Source: JASJBU01 sp963797085
GTDB lineage: Bacteria; Pseudomonadota; Gammaproteobacteria; Chromatiales; Chromatiaceae
NCBI GenBank assembly: GCA_963797085.1
Contig: CAWCOA010000019.1
Span: forward strand, 423,816-487,815
Direction of reading: 5' to 3'
Length of the DNA: 64,000 nucleotides
Part shown: positions 38,443 through 46,987 of the stretch, piece after piece
How the letters are laid out: the number at the start of each line of letters is the position of its first letter
How positions within the stretch are numbered: position 1 is the first letter of the stretch
Notes under the pieces: generated by a model
What the model saw: the letters and a program-made list of their open reading frames with translations, nothing else
Database searches by the model: none
Told to the model about the DNA's origin: nothing
Program-made: the position numbers and the translations under genes

Positions 38443-38809
38443 TGAAATAGTGACAGCTATGGGTTCTGCCAGTGGAGTTAACTCCAAATAAATACAGAGT
38501 CTGGTCTTGATTATCCTAGAATCCGCAGTTGGACGGGTTGAAGGGTGCGTCCACTGGGGTGCAGACACTTGAACATCCATGTTCGGCGCGCAAGGACGAG
38601 GAATAGTTATTCTATTCCAAGGAGTTGCAACGCAGCACTGCACCGCTGTGGGCGTGCCATTCAGCCCGTAGCGTGATTCACTCAGCAGGTGAGTAGCCAT
38701 ATCAATGTAATTACACATTCATTCAACCTGTTACTTCCAGAATGGAACGGTCAACTGCGGTTTCTAGGATTATGCCCAGCCGCTAAATATTCGAGGTGGA
38801 TTCAAAGCG
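38443..38809. other. 367-base gene-free stretch with a GGAATAG..CTATTCC hairpin
   Basis: No coding sequence is supported on either strand. A hairpin GGAATAG-TTATT-CTATTCC lies at about 38600-38618, followed by GTTGCAACGCAGCACTGC, words that resemble the structured repeats at 15786 and 53037. Confidence 0.35.
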
Positions 38810-39000
38810 AAAAAATAAGGAGGGAATGGGGATTTCCCTCCTCGCAAATGCGATATCCGTCTGCCGTCCCGGCAGCCTGAGATACCGCCCCTTACCAACC
38901 ACAGGTTGTACCTGCCGCTTATAGAAAAAGGTTTCCAAGCACTTGCTTTAACATGTCCCTTGGCAAGACGGTGGTAAAAATTTCCGTCCATCCTCACCTG
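38810..39000 (-). ncRNA. candidate GGA-rich small RNA with intrinsic terminator
   Basis: On the minus strand a perfect 9-bp stem, AGGAGGGAA/TTCCCTCCT (38842-38818), is followed by TATTTTTT, a good rho-independent terminator, with no gene on that strand within 280 bases upstream. The 190 bases before it hold nine GGA motifs, including GGATGGACGGA near 38993 and CTGCCGGGACGGCAG (about 38861-38875), a hairpin that presents GGA in its loop. This pattern is typical of CsrB/RsmY-type RNAs that sequester CsrA. The promoter is not clear (TAAAAT near 39048 is possible). It may instead be the 3' end of an unrecognised transcript. Confidence 0.4.
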
Positions 39001-39281
39001 CACAAAGAATCGCTGTTAATTGTTATTTTTGGAATTGAGTAGAATTTTATCTGATTCAGCTTAACTGCCCCTTAAGAAACACGAAGTGTTCGGGTAGTTT
39101 TATTGAAAAAGACCTTAGAAATAGAAAGGTAAGACTATTTCCATATATTTCAGTATGTTACCTGTCAGGTCGAGAGTATAAATTTCAGTCAGTCACAGTA
39201 CCTGGCCATCCATCTGCATATTTAGCATTGATAACCATGCATGAAGGTTAATGAAAAAGACTGATCTTTCTCAGGCGGGTC

Positions 39282-41660
39282 TCAGGATTTAACCGCAAGG
39301 ACGATCTGGTTGCGCAGCATCTTCAGCAAGTTGAGTCTATTTTTATCGATCTCCAGTCCGTTGGCCTTGGTGTGATCCGCATAGATCAAGCCAACCGGCC
39401 GTTTGTTGACCACCAGGGGAAACAACAGGAAGGAACCTGCGTCCGAGATTTTTTTATACCAGTCTGGAATATCGGCCTGCATCTTTTTATCCGCAGTGTT
39501 CGCGATGTAGACATCGACTGCATTTTTCAACGCCCCATGAAACACATCCACATGGTATTTGATGGGAAATTTGAATTGTTTAACGAATGCATCCGATTCT
39601 TCACCGAATCCGAGACGGCCCACCATCTGGGCAGAGCGCTTATCCAGCAGCGCCAGCACCACGCGCTCGAATTCCATCGAGCGATACATGGTCTCCAGCA
39701 CTATATTGAAAATCTCGGCAACGCTGTGTTCGCCAACCAGCAGTCCCGTAACCTCCTGCAGGCCCTGCATCAACATCGCCTCCGCATCCGGCGATGCCTG
39801 CTGACGATCTAACTTGACGGTCTGTTCCTGCTCTTCATCAGACTCTTTGCCATCCAGGATCTGAGTCTCGGCAAGCCCATCCACCTGGGTTTTTTGGTCA
39901 ATTTTCGCGGCCGCTGCTTTTACATTGCGCTGCGGCTCGATTCCGCCCGATAATTTGCGCACAAACGACTGGGAAATGTCCGAAGAAAGGGCTTTTGCCA
40001 CTTCGTGAAATTCATCGAAGGCATTACTTGCCAAGGTCTTCAGCTTTTTAGAATCCATCCCCAGGTCGCCCTGATACTTCTTCAATAAGCTGTTCACCGC
40101 CTCTTTATTGTCCAGTCCCTTCTCGGCCATCAGTTCACTGGCTTCGCAGGAAAACTCGGCGACCAAGCGGCGTTTGTCAGTCAGCGATTTAGGCGTTTCA
40201 TCCGCATTCCAATGCCGCATTGACTGGGTCAGCGGTTTGGGGAAATTCCACAGCTCGGCAATCTCGATACCGATCTTCTCGTAGCTCACTCCCAGAACGG
40301 TATGCTGGGCGTTCAACGGTTCTATCGACTCCTGATCGATCATCCGTTCTATTTCCCGCGCCTCCTCGGGCAGATAGAAGGCGACCAGGATCTTCCCCAG
40401 ATCCTTGAGCATTGCGGTCAGGAAAAAATCCTCCGACTGCCTGTTATCCATGTCCTTCGCCACCTGGCCGGCAAAAGTTGCACTGAACATGGCTGATGAG
40501 ACAAGCTCCCGCAGTTGCTCCGCCTGCCCCTTGTCCTTAATATGTTCGAAAAAAATCAGTGATGCCGCCAATGAGCGAATGGCGTGGATACCGAGCACCA
40601 CAACCGCCCTTGACACGGTCCCGATGCGTCCCGAGAAACGGCCGTAGAATGCAGAGTTGACCACCTTGAGGATTTTGTTGGTCAGGGCGAAATCCTTGAC
40701 GATCACACCCGCCAACTGATTCACATCCTTATCGCTGGCCTGGGACATGGCGTTGATGCTGCGCACCGACTGAGAAAGCACCGGGAAATCACTCTTGCGT
40801 TTCATGCGCCGCAACAGAAACTCCACCGTGCCGTGAGCGGCATCAGACTCGATATGAGAAACTGTTTTGGGATGAAGCAGATCATTGAACGCCTGCAGCA
40901 TATCCGTTGCATCGTTGTAGCGGGCATCCGGATCCTTCTCCAGCGCCTTCATGATGAAGCGATCGAGCTTTTCATCCACCGCCTCGTTGAACTGTGAGGG
41001 TGGCCGGGGATGGACCTTGAGGATGCTGTCCAAGACCTTTTGTTGATTCTGACCGCTGAACACCGGCATGCCGGTGAGCATTTCATCCATGATCAGGCCC
41101 AGGGCAAAGATATCGTTCTGGGGGCCAACCTCGCCTTTGCTGATATATTCCGGCGCCAGGTAACGGGGCGTCCCGATCAGCTGCTGATCTTGCTGTTTGC
41201 CGCTGGAAAGCAATCGAGCGATGCCGAAGTCCATGATTTTCGGTACCTGCTCAGCATTCAGAATGATATTTCCAGGCTTCAGGTCACGATGCACGATGTT
41301 CGCCCTGTGAGCCTGACTCATACCCTCCAGCAGGCCCCGAAAGACAGCGAGTTTCTGGGCATGATCCAGTTTGTCTGTGCGAATCACATCGGCCAGTAAC
41401 TGACCTTCCACAAACTCGAAGACCATATATGGGGTGCCACCCTGTTCTCCCGCCTCATAGATGGAGACGATATTCGGGTGCTGTAACTGGCTCATGGCCC
41501 GAGCCTCTGCTCGGTAGGTCTCCTCCGCCAGGGACTTGTTCAGCAGCTTGATCGCCACCCGGCGCTGCAGTTCCGTATCTGCGCAGAGATAGACAGTACC
41601 CTGGTTACCGGATCCGAGTTGCTTACCTACCTTGAATCGCCCAATAGTCTTTGGTGCCAT
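39282..41660 (-). CDS. Ser/Thr protein kinase with HDOD and GAF domains
   Basis: A 792-residue protein. Residues 8-265 are a Hanks-type kinase with glycine loop GSGNQGTV (16-23), VAIK Lys38, HRDLKPGN (124-131) and DFG (144-146), all catalytic residues intact. An HDOD domain follows (about 275-480; DFPVLSQSVRSINAM, ALTNKILKVVNSAFYGR, VLGIHAIRSLAAS), and a GAF-like domain occupies about 635-790. HDOD proteins integrate signalling, often with c-di-GMP; the kinase fusion is less common. There is no membrane segment, so it is cytoplasmic. It stands alone, next to the hydrogenase operon but with a 226-base gap. Confidence 0.9.
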   Translation of the reverse strand: MAPKTIGRFKVGKQLGSGNQGTVYLCADTELQRRVAIKLLNKSLAEETYRAEARAMSQLQHPNIVSIYEAGEQGGTPYMVFEFVEGQLLADVIRTDKLDHAQKLAVFRGLLEGMSQAHRANIVHRDLKPGNIILNAEQVPKIMDFGIARLLSSGKQQDQQLIGTPRYLAPEYISKGEVGPQNDIFALGLIMDEMLTGMPVFSGQNQQKVLDSILKVHPRPPSQFNEAVDEKLDRFIMKALEKDPDARYNDATDMLQAFNDLLHPKTVSHIESDAAHGTVEFLLRRMKRKSDFPVLSQSVRSINAMSQASDKDVNQLAGVIVKDFALTNKILKVVNSAFYGRFSGRIGTVSRAVVVLGIHAIRSLAASLIFFEHIKDKGQAEQLRELVSSAMFSATFAGQVAKDMDNRQSEDFFLTAMLKDLGKILVAFYLPEEAREIERMIDQESIEPLNAQHTVLGVSYEKIGIEIAELWNFPKPLTQSMRHWNADETPKSLTDKRRLVAEFSCEASELMAEKGLDNKEAVNSLLKKYQGDLGMDSKKLKTLASNAFDEFHEVAKALSSDISQSFVRKLSGGIEPQRNVKAAAAKIDQKTQVDGLAETQILDGKESDEEQEQTVKLDRQQASPDAEAMLMQGLQEVTGLLVGEHSVAEIFNIVLETMYRSMEFERVVLALLDKRSAQMVGRLGFGEESDAFVKQFKFPIKYHVDVFHGALKNAVDVYIANTADKKMQADIPDWYKKISDAGSFLLFPLVVNKRPVGLIYADHTKANGLEIDKNRLNLLKMLRNQIVLAVKS

Positions 41661-41886
41661 ACATGAACCTTATTGCTTTCTCTACACTCAGCAGCCGTCA
41701 TCTGTGGAAGGCGGTTTAATCAACCAGCAAGCCATGCTCACTGAGTACACAATTCAAGGGTTTTTAAACCAGCAAGGAGAGCCGCCCAACCCTTCAGCCA
41801 ATTCCGATCCAGAAACACACCGCCAACGGGGTTAGTCAGAACTAATGTAGTTAACGGCAATTGAGGAAAAATCTGTTGAGTGGAAT

Positions 41887-42309
41887 TCAATCCAGACTGG
41901 ATTGCAGCAGACCGATCAATTGATCCTGCCTGATCTCCGGGATCTGGCTTAAATCAGCGCCGGTCTCGATACCGATCAGCAGCAGATTTTTCGGCAACAG
42001 CCCAAGCTGTTCAGCCATCTGCAATGCCTCGGCGACACCAAAGCCATGGGTTGAGGTCCGACAGGCAACGGAAGTGAGATCCGCCACCTCTAATCTCATC
42101 AGGCTACCGGGTGCCCGGTCGGACTGCACCGCATCGATCAGAACCAAATTATCCACTGCGGCAAAATAACGGATCAACTCACTACCGGGACGATCCAGCT
42201 TGATCAGTTCAGCGTCGATCATCGGGGCATTGCGCAGCTGGTCGATCGCCCGCCAGCCGAGCTGATCGGCTCCGAATGGGGAGCCGATGCCGATGATCCT
42301 GTTACTCAA
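41887..42309 (-). CDS. [NiFe] hydrogenase maturation protease
   Basis: A 140-residue protein starting MSNRIIGIGSPFGADQLGWR, the HycI/HoxW-type opening with the metal-sensing acidic residue, followed by LVLIDAVQSDRAPGSL and TSTHGFGVAEALQMAE with the conserved His. These endopeptidases trim the C-terminus of the large subunit after nickel insertion. It overlaps the end of the large-subunit gene by four bases, which supports this pairing. The exact target residue cannot be proved. Confidence 0.88.
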   Translation of the reverse strand: MSNRIIGIGSPFGADQLGWRAIDQLRNAPMIDAELIKLDRPGSELIRYFAAVDNLVLIDAVQSDRAPGSLMRLEVADLTSVACRTSTHGFGVAEALQMAEQLGLLPKNLLLIGIETGADLSQIPEIRQDQLIGLLQSSLD

Positions 42310-43601
42310 CGATTGATTTTTAGTTGGAGAAAATGGGTGGCGCAGGAGATGCAGGGATCGTAGTTGCGGATCACCTGCTCGGCGCGTAGCCGGATGGCCG
42401 CATCATCCTTGTCCAGTCCCAGGTTCTGCAGGGAGAGCCTGACGTCCTCCTCGATGCGTCCCTGATTCTGACTGGTGGGCGGCACGATGCGGGCCTGGGT
42501 GACCCGACCCTCGTCGTTGACCTCATAGCGATGCCAGAGAATCCCACGGGGGGCTTCGGTACATCCGAAGGCGACACCGGCTACCGGTGTCACGGCTACC
42601 GCCGGGGTATCGGGTATCTGGTAGTCCTGGAGCAAGCGCAGGGCCTCGTGGATAGCCAGATAGGTTTCCAACGCCCGTGCCACGATGCTGTGAAACATGT
42701 TCCGGCTCGGGAACTGAACGCCGCAAGCCTCCAGCAGTTTTTTCACCGCCGAGGGCAATCGATCGGCATTCAGATTCAGCCGCGCCAGGGGCCCGGTGAG
42801 GTAGGGCTGACCATCCAGCTCCGCATACAAAGCAGTAGAGTGCGGCACATGAATTTCACGAAAATGCTCATCGAACTGGGAAATATCGATATCCAGACCC
42901 TGCCCGGAGATCAAGCGTCCCTCGCCAATGGCGTAATCTTCCGCATGGCTCAGGGCGACGCTGATAAAGTCTTGATCGTCATCCGGCAGCTCGAGCCGGC
43001 TCGTCCAGTTCACCAGTTCCTCTGCCTCCGGCAAGGCTTCCTGCAGACGTCGAACAATATCCGCCACCGCCGCTTCGGCAGGCGCTTTATAGAAGCCGCC
43101 GACGCGCACCCCGACCGGGTGCACCGACCGCCCGCCGAAGAGGGCGATCAGGTCATTACCTAAACCCTGCAGTTTGAGCCCTCGGCGCACCTCTTCCGGG
43201 TGTTCCGCGGCCATGCCGATCACTGAATCGAAGCCCAGAAAATCCGGCGCCGCCAGCAAATGCACATGCAGCGCATGGCTCTGCAGCCACTCCCCACAGT
43301 ACATCACCCGGCGCATGTTTCGCACCCAGGGGCCGACATCGACCGCAAATAAACGCTCGAAGGCCTGCACAGCACTCATCTGGTAGGCAACCGGGCAGAT
43401 GCCGCAGATGCGCGCCACCATATCGATCACCTGGTCGCACTCGTAACCCTCGACGAATTTCTCGAACAGTCGGGGGGGTTCGTAGATGCGCAGTTTGAGG
43501 TTCTCTATCCGGCCACCCAGCACATCCAATTCCAGTGCGCCCTCGCCTTCGACACGGGTCAATACCGGTACATTGATATGAATTTCTCGGGATTCATTCA
43601 T
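42306..43601 (-). CDS. [NiFe] hydrogenase large (alpha) subunit, group 3b-like
   Basis: A 431-residue catalytic subunit. The two nickel-ligand motifs are present: RICGICP (64-70) and DPCISCATHFLQL near the C-terminus (about 419). It starts INVPVLTRVEGEGALELDVL and contains GVRVGGFYKAP and TEAPRGILWHRYEV, typical of cytosolic bidirectional NAD(P)-linked (sulfhydrogenase-type) enzymes. The short tail after the last His is what the adjacent protease would process. It is part of a four-subunit operon in which H2 oxidation or formation is linked to NAD(P)(H). Confidence 0.93.
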   Translation of the reverse strand: MNESREIHINVPVLTRVEGEGALELDVLGGRIENLKLRIYEPPRLFEKFVEGYECDQVIDMVARICGICPVAYQMSAVQAFERLFAVDVGPWVRNMRRVMYCGEWLQSHALHVHLLAAPDFLGFDSVIGMAAEHPEEVRRGLKLQGLGNDLIALFGGRSVHPVGVRVGGFYKAPAEAAVADIVRRLQEALPEAEELVNWTSRLELPDDDQDFISVALSHAEDYAIGEGRLISGQGLDIDISQFDEHFREIHVPHSTALYAELDGQPYLTGPLARLNLNADRLPSAVKKLLEACGVQFPSRNMFHSIVARALETYLAIHEALRLLQDYQIPDTPAVAVTPVAGVAFGCTEAPRGILWHRYEVNDEGRVTQARIVPPTSQNQGRIEEDVRLSLQNLGLDKDDAAIRLRAEQVIRNYDPCISCATHFLQLKINR

Positions 43602-43605
43602 GCCG

Positions 43606-44391
43606 CTATTCCTCCTCGGCCGTCAACCGTTCACCTGCTGCTTTGAAGGCCGGCGCATGACTGGTAATGAAATGGTAGCGGCGGGCAGTTGCCGCATCGT
43701 CCAGACCGAGTTGGGCGAAACACTTCGCCAATGACTTGTCATTCACCAGGGGTGTCGGTCCATAACAGCTGTAACAGGCCCGCCCCAGGGAGGTGCATAA
43801 TGAACCGCAGCCTGCCACAGTGACCGGCCCCATGCAGGGTTCGCCCTTGGTCACCAGCGTGCAGACAATGCCTTTGCGTTTGCAATCCATACACAACGAC
43901 TGGGTTTCAGACCGGGGCAGGATCCCGGACAACAGATCCCGCAAGGCCTTGAGGACCTGCCCTGAATTGACCGGGCAACCGGAAATCTCCAGATCCACTT
44001 TGACATGATCAGCAATGGCGCTGGAAGTCGGCAGTGAGTCGATATGCCCGGGCTGTGCATAAACCTCTGCCATCCAGGCGTCTCGATCGGTGAAATTCGC
44101 CAGGGCCTGCAGCCCGCCTGTGGTCGCACAGGCACCAATACTGATCAGATAGCCGCTGTTCTCCCTGACCTGTTTGATCCGTTCGATGTCATGGGACGTG
44201 GAGATACTGCCTTCCACCAACGACACATCGACGCTGGCGTCCGGGTCCAGCGGCCCCGCCTCGGCAAAGTGGACGATATCCACCAATTCCGGCAGCATCA
44301 GCAGCGGTTCACCCAGATTGAGCAAAGCCAGCTGGCAGCCGTCGCAGGAACTGAACTTGTGGACTGCGAGTTTAGGTTTACTGGTATTCAT
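43606..44391 (-). CDS. [NiFe] hydrogenase small (delta) subunit, group 3b-like
   Basis: A 261-residue protein from ATG 44391. KPKLAVHKFSSCDGCQLALL holds the first two cluster cysteines, then SIGACATTGG, VDLEISGCPVNSGQVLKALR, the CMDCKRKGIVC block and GPVTVAGCGSLCTSLGRACY. This is the electron-relay subunit with iron-sulfur clusters that carries electrons between the Ni-Fe site and the flavin subunit. A GTG at 44433 is also open, but the ATG matches homologous starts. It is four bases from the large-subunit gene. Confidence 0.92.
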   Translation of the reverse strand: MNTSKPKLAVHKFSSCDGCQLALLNLGEPLLMLPELVDIVHFAEAGPLDPDASVDVSLVEGSISTSHDIERIKQVRENSGYLISIGACATTGGLQALANFTDRDAWMAEVYAQPGHIDSLPTSSAIADHVKVDLEISGCPVNSGQVLKALRDLLSGILPRSETQSLCMDCKRKGIVCTLVTKGEPCMGPVTVAGCGSLCTSLGRACYSCYGPTPLVNDKSLAKCFAQLGLDDAATARRYHFITSHAPAFKAAGERLTAEEE

Positions 44392-44437
44392 ATAATTCGA
44401 CCTGTGTGAATCGACCCTCGTGTACCTTGTCACTCAC

Positions 44438-45271
44438 TCAAAAACCCTTGGCGCCAAAAAAGTCGGCCACCTCCGAATAGCAGAAAACCGGTCCATCCTT
44501 ACACACGAACTTCGGCCCGACCTGACAGTGACCGCACTGCCCAAAGCCACATTGCATATTCCGCTCCATGCTGAGCCACATCTTCCAATCCGCAAGCCCC
44601 ATTTCGCGTAACTGGGCAATCGCCGCCAACATCATCAACTCAGGACCACAGAGCATGGCGAGGGTGCGATCGAGGCGCAGATTGAGCTGATTGATCAACT
44701 CGGTCACCATACCCTGCTGCCAGGGCCAGTTGCCGTTCGACACATCGGCCGCCAGCAAGACATTCACGTCATGCTCCCTGGACCAGGTCTCGTACTGATC
44801 ACGCCAGATCAGGTCATCCGAATGTTTCACTCCCTGCAGGATATGGATATGCCCGAACTGATCACGCCGGTTCAGCAAATAGCGAATCACCGAAACCAGT
44901 GGCGCGCAGCCAAGTCCGCCGGTAATCAGCAGTACATCCTGCCCTTTGGCCTCTTCGATAGGCCAGCCGCGACCGAATGGCCCGCGGATGCCGACCCGGT
45001 CCCCTGGCTGGAGTTTTTCCAAGCCCTTGGTGACCCGTCCCACGACCCGGATGGTGTGCTCGAAAAAGTGACTGTCCTGTGGATCGTTGACGATGGAAAT
45101 CGCCGCCTCGCCGACGCCAAACAGGGAGACCATATTGAACTGCCCGGGGGCGAACTCGAATGCCTGTTGACGATCCGTATCCTCATATTGCAGGCTGAGG
45201 GTGAAAATAGTGGGCGACTCCTGCACCCGCTTATCGATTACCGCCAGATGCGGGAGATGGGGATCAAACAT
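44438..45271 (-). CDS. hydrogenase FAD/NAD(P)-binding (gamma) subunit
   Basis: About 277 residues from ATG 45271 (GAGGG eight bases upstream). It has a ferredoxin-reductase fold: FAPGQFNMVSLFGVGEAAIS for FAD, DVLLITGGLGCAPLVSVIRY for NAD(P), and MERNMQCGFGQCGHCQVG with a C-terminal 2Fe-2S cysteine set. In sulfhydrogenases this is HydG/HyhG, which exchanges hydride with NADPH or NADH. An upstream in-frame ATG at 45286 overlaps the beta-subunit gene further. It lies 46 bases before the small-subunit start. Confidence 0.92.
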   Translation of the reverse strand: MFDPHLPHLAVIDKRVQESPTIFTLSLQYEDTDRQQAFEFAPGQFNMVSLFGVGEAAISIVNDPQDSHFFEHTIRVVGRVTKGLEKLQPGDRVGIRGPFGRGWPIEEAKGQDVLLITGGLGCAPLVSVIRYLLNRRDQFGHIHILQGVKHSDDLIWRDQYETWSREHDVNVLLAADVSNGNWPWQQGMVTELINQLNLRLDRTLAMLCGPELMMLAAIAQLREMGLADWKMWLSMERNMQCGFGQCGHCQVGPKFVCKDGPVFCYSEVADFFGAKGF

Positions 45272-46388
45272 CACGACTACCCTCATTCAGAATCACCTGA
45301 ACCTCCTCAGTAAGATCGATACCAACCGGGCACCAGGTGATACAGCGCCCGCAACCCACGCAGCCACTGCGGCCATATTGCTCCTGCCAGCCTGCCAGTT
45401 TATGCGTCACCCATTGCCGGTAGCGCTGATCTATCCTGCTCCTGACCTGGAAATGCCCCATCTCACTGTGGGTCGGACTGAAACAGGAATCCCACTGCCT
45501 GACCATCTGCGCTGAATCACCCATCAACTCCGTCTCATGCTGGGTTGAATAGCAGAAACAGGTGGGACAGACCGCAGTACAGTTTCCGCAGGAGAGGCAG
45601 CGTTCGGCCACATGCTGCCAGCGGGAATGATCAAGACGCTCATACAGGCCGGTGAGCTTTTTCTCATGGGGTAAATCACGGGACTGAGCGATGGCGGCAT
45701 CGGTCGTGGCCTGTAACATGGCCGCCAGTTGCTCGTCCGTGGCGGGTTGCTGTTCAAGGGCCTCGAGCCACGGCGCGCCACGCTCCGAGGCTGACCAGAT
45801 CAGAAACCCCTCATCGAGTTCGGCAAGACCGAGATCAAACCCCCCATCCAAAGCGGGGCCATCACCGGTCGATACGCAGAAGCAGGTGTCTGCGGACTGG
45901 GCACAATCGACCCCGATCAGCAACAGTTGCTCGCGGCGCGCTTGGTAGTGAGGATCAGCCGCACCCTCACGCATGAAGTGCAGGTCTTGAATGGCCAGGG
46001 CGGCAATATCGCAGGCCCTGACGCCAATCACCGCAGTGGGTTTTGTTGCAGGCAGACTTTGCGAAACCTGCAGGCCAGCCGCCGTCTGATTCTCCTGCCA
46101 CAGCACCTCTTGCGGGGCAAAGCAGAGTGGCTTGAGTGCCTGAGGACCATGGTTCCAGGCGAACAGCCTCTCATCCTGTTCCTGGTGCAGACGATACTGT
46201 CCCGGCTGCTGATCATTGCGCACGCCCTTTGGCAACTGCTTGATGTCATCGATCGGCTGAAACTGAATCGCGCCATCCTGCTCAACTGGCCCGAGACATT
46301 CGTACCCTCCGTCTCGCAGCTTATCGAGCAGAACTTGTAAATCCAATCTGGAAATGAAAGCGGGGCGGCGATTATCCCTAGCAGACAC
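45264..46388 (-). CDS. hydrogenase 4Fe-4S (beta) subunit, anaerobic sulfite reductase A-like
   Basis: A 374-residue protein with two ferredoxin-type cysteine sets near the C-terminus, CLSCGNCTAVCPTCFCYS and CVGCGRCITWCPVGIDL, and an N-terminal AsrA-like domain (PTAVIGVRACDIAALAIQDL). This is the beta subunit of group 3b hydrogenases and feeds electrons between the gamma subunit and the core dimer. It overlaps the gamma-subunit gene by eight bases and opens the operon. The gap of about 600 bases upstream presumably carries the promoter. Confidence 0.92.
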   Translation of the reverse strand: MSARDNRRPAFISRLDLQVLLDKLRDGGYECLGPVEQDGAIQFQPIDDIKQLPKGVRNDQQPGQYRLHQEQDERLFAWNHGPQALKPLCFAPQEVLWQENQTAAGLQVSQSLPATKPTAVIGVRACDIAALAIQDLHFMREGAADPHYQARREQLLLIGVDCAQSADTCFCVSTGDGPALDGGFDLGLAELDEGFLIWSASERGAPWLEALEQQPATDEQLAAMLQATTDAAIAQSRDLPHEKKLTGLYERLDHSRWQHVAERCLSCGNCTAVCPTCFCYSTQHETELMGDSAQMVRQWDSCFSPTHSEMGHFQVRSRIDQRYRQWVTHKLAGWQEQYGRSGCVGCGRCITWCPVGIDLTEEVQVILNEGSRDV

Positions 46389-46586
46389 TGGGCGATTTCC
46401 CTGTATTGTTGTTGTCTTAGTAGGGTTAAATTCTAGTCAATAATCTACAAAATTAAACTTCGGATTTACCCTTGCCTAAGTCATGGGATTGTTATCAGTA
46501 GTTCATACTGGCTTGAAGAGCAAGGGATCTAATACTCGGACTGACCTCAAATCGATACAGGAATGCGAATGCTCTGAAAATGTCTG

Positions 46587-46816
46587 GTGATCCTGCTTAG
46601 CGGTCTGCTGCTGATTAGCGGCCTGTTGACATTCCCACTGCCATTCCCATCGGCCTGCCACTCCTGCTGGTTGGCCTTGCCCTGCTGCTGCGCCATTCAA
46701 CCACTGCCAAAAAAATGCTCGTCAAGTTGGGCAAACGCGTCCCATTCCTGCAACGTTTGCTGAACAAGCGGAAAGCGAAGCACTATCGCGCTACAGCAGA
46801 AGACGGAATCGAATGA
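46587..46816 (+). pseudogene. small two-helix membrane protein, frameshifted
   Basis: One frame from about 46587 gives VILLSGLLLISGLLTFPLPF. After CCC at 46646-46648 the frame one base earlier continues IGLPLLLVGLALLLRHSTTA and KKMLVKLGKRVPFLQRLLNK, then a basic tail to a stop at 46814-46816. One missing C restores a protein of about 77 residues with two membrane segments, resembling PGPGW-type small membrane proteins. The start is uncertain: GTG 46587 lacks a ribosome site, and ATG 46563 or 46569 would need another indel. Confidence 0.5.
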
Positions 46817-46987
46817 TCCATGAGCCTGGTACTTCTGATTGAAGTATCGCCTTGATAGTTCTGCAAATACCACTAATTCAAGCTCTCTTTGATTAGCATC
46901 AACTCAAGATCCCGAGCTCTGAGACAAAATAGCTGCTATACGTATCTCTACACTCGCTTACAAAAATAACTAACCAGGACACCGCTC

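Noticed and set aside
38770..39003. 77-codon minus-strand frame over the small-RNA candidate
   Set aside because: No ribosome site and no family; GGA density and a terminator fit a non-coding RNA better, though coding is not excluded.
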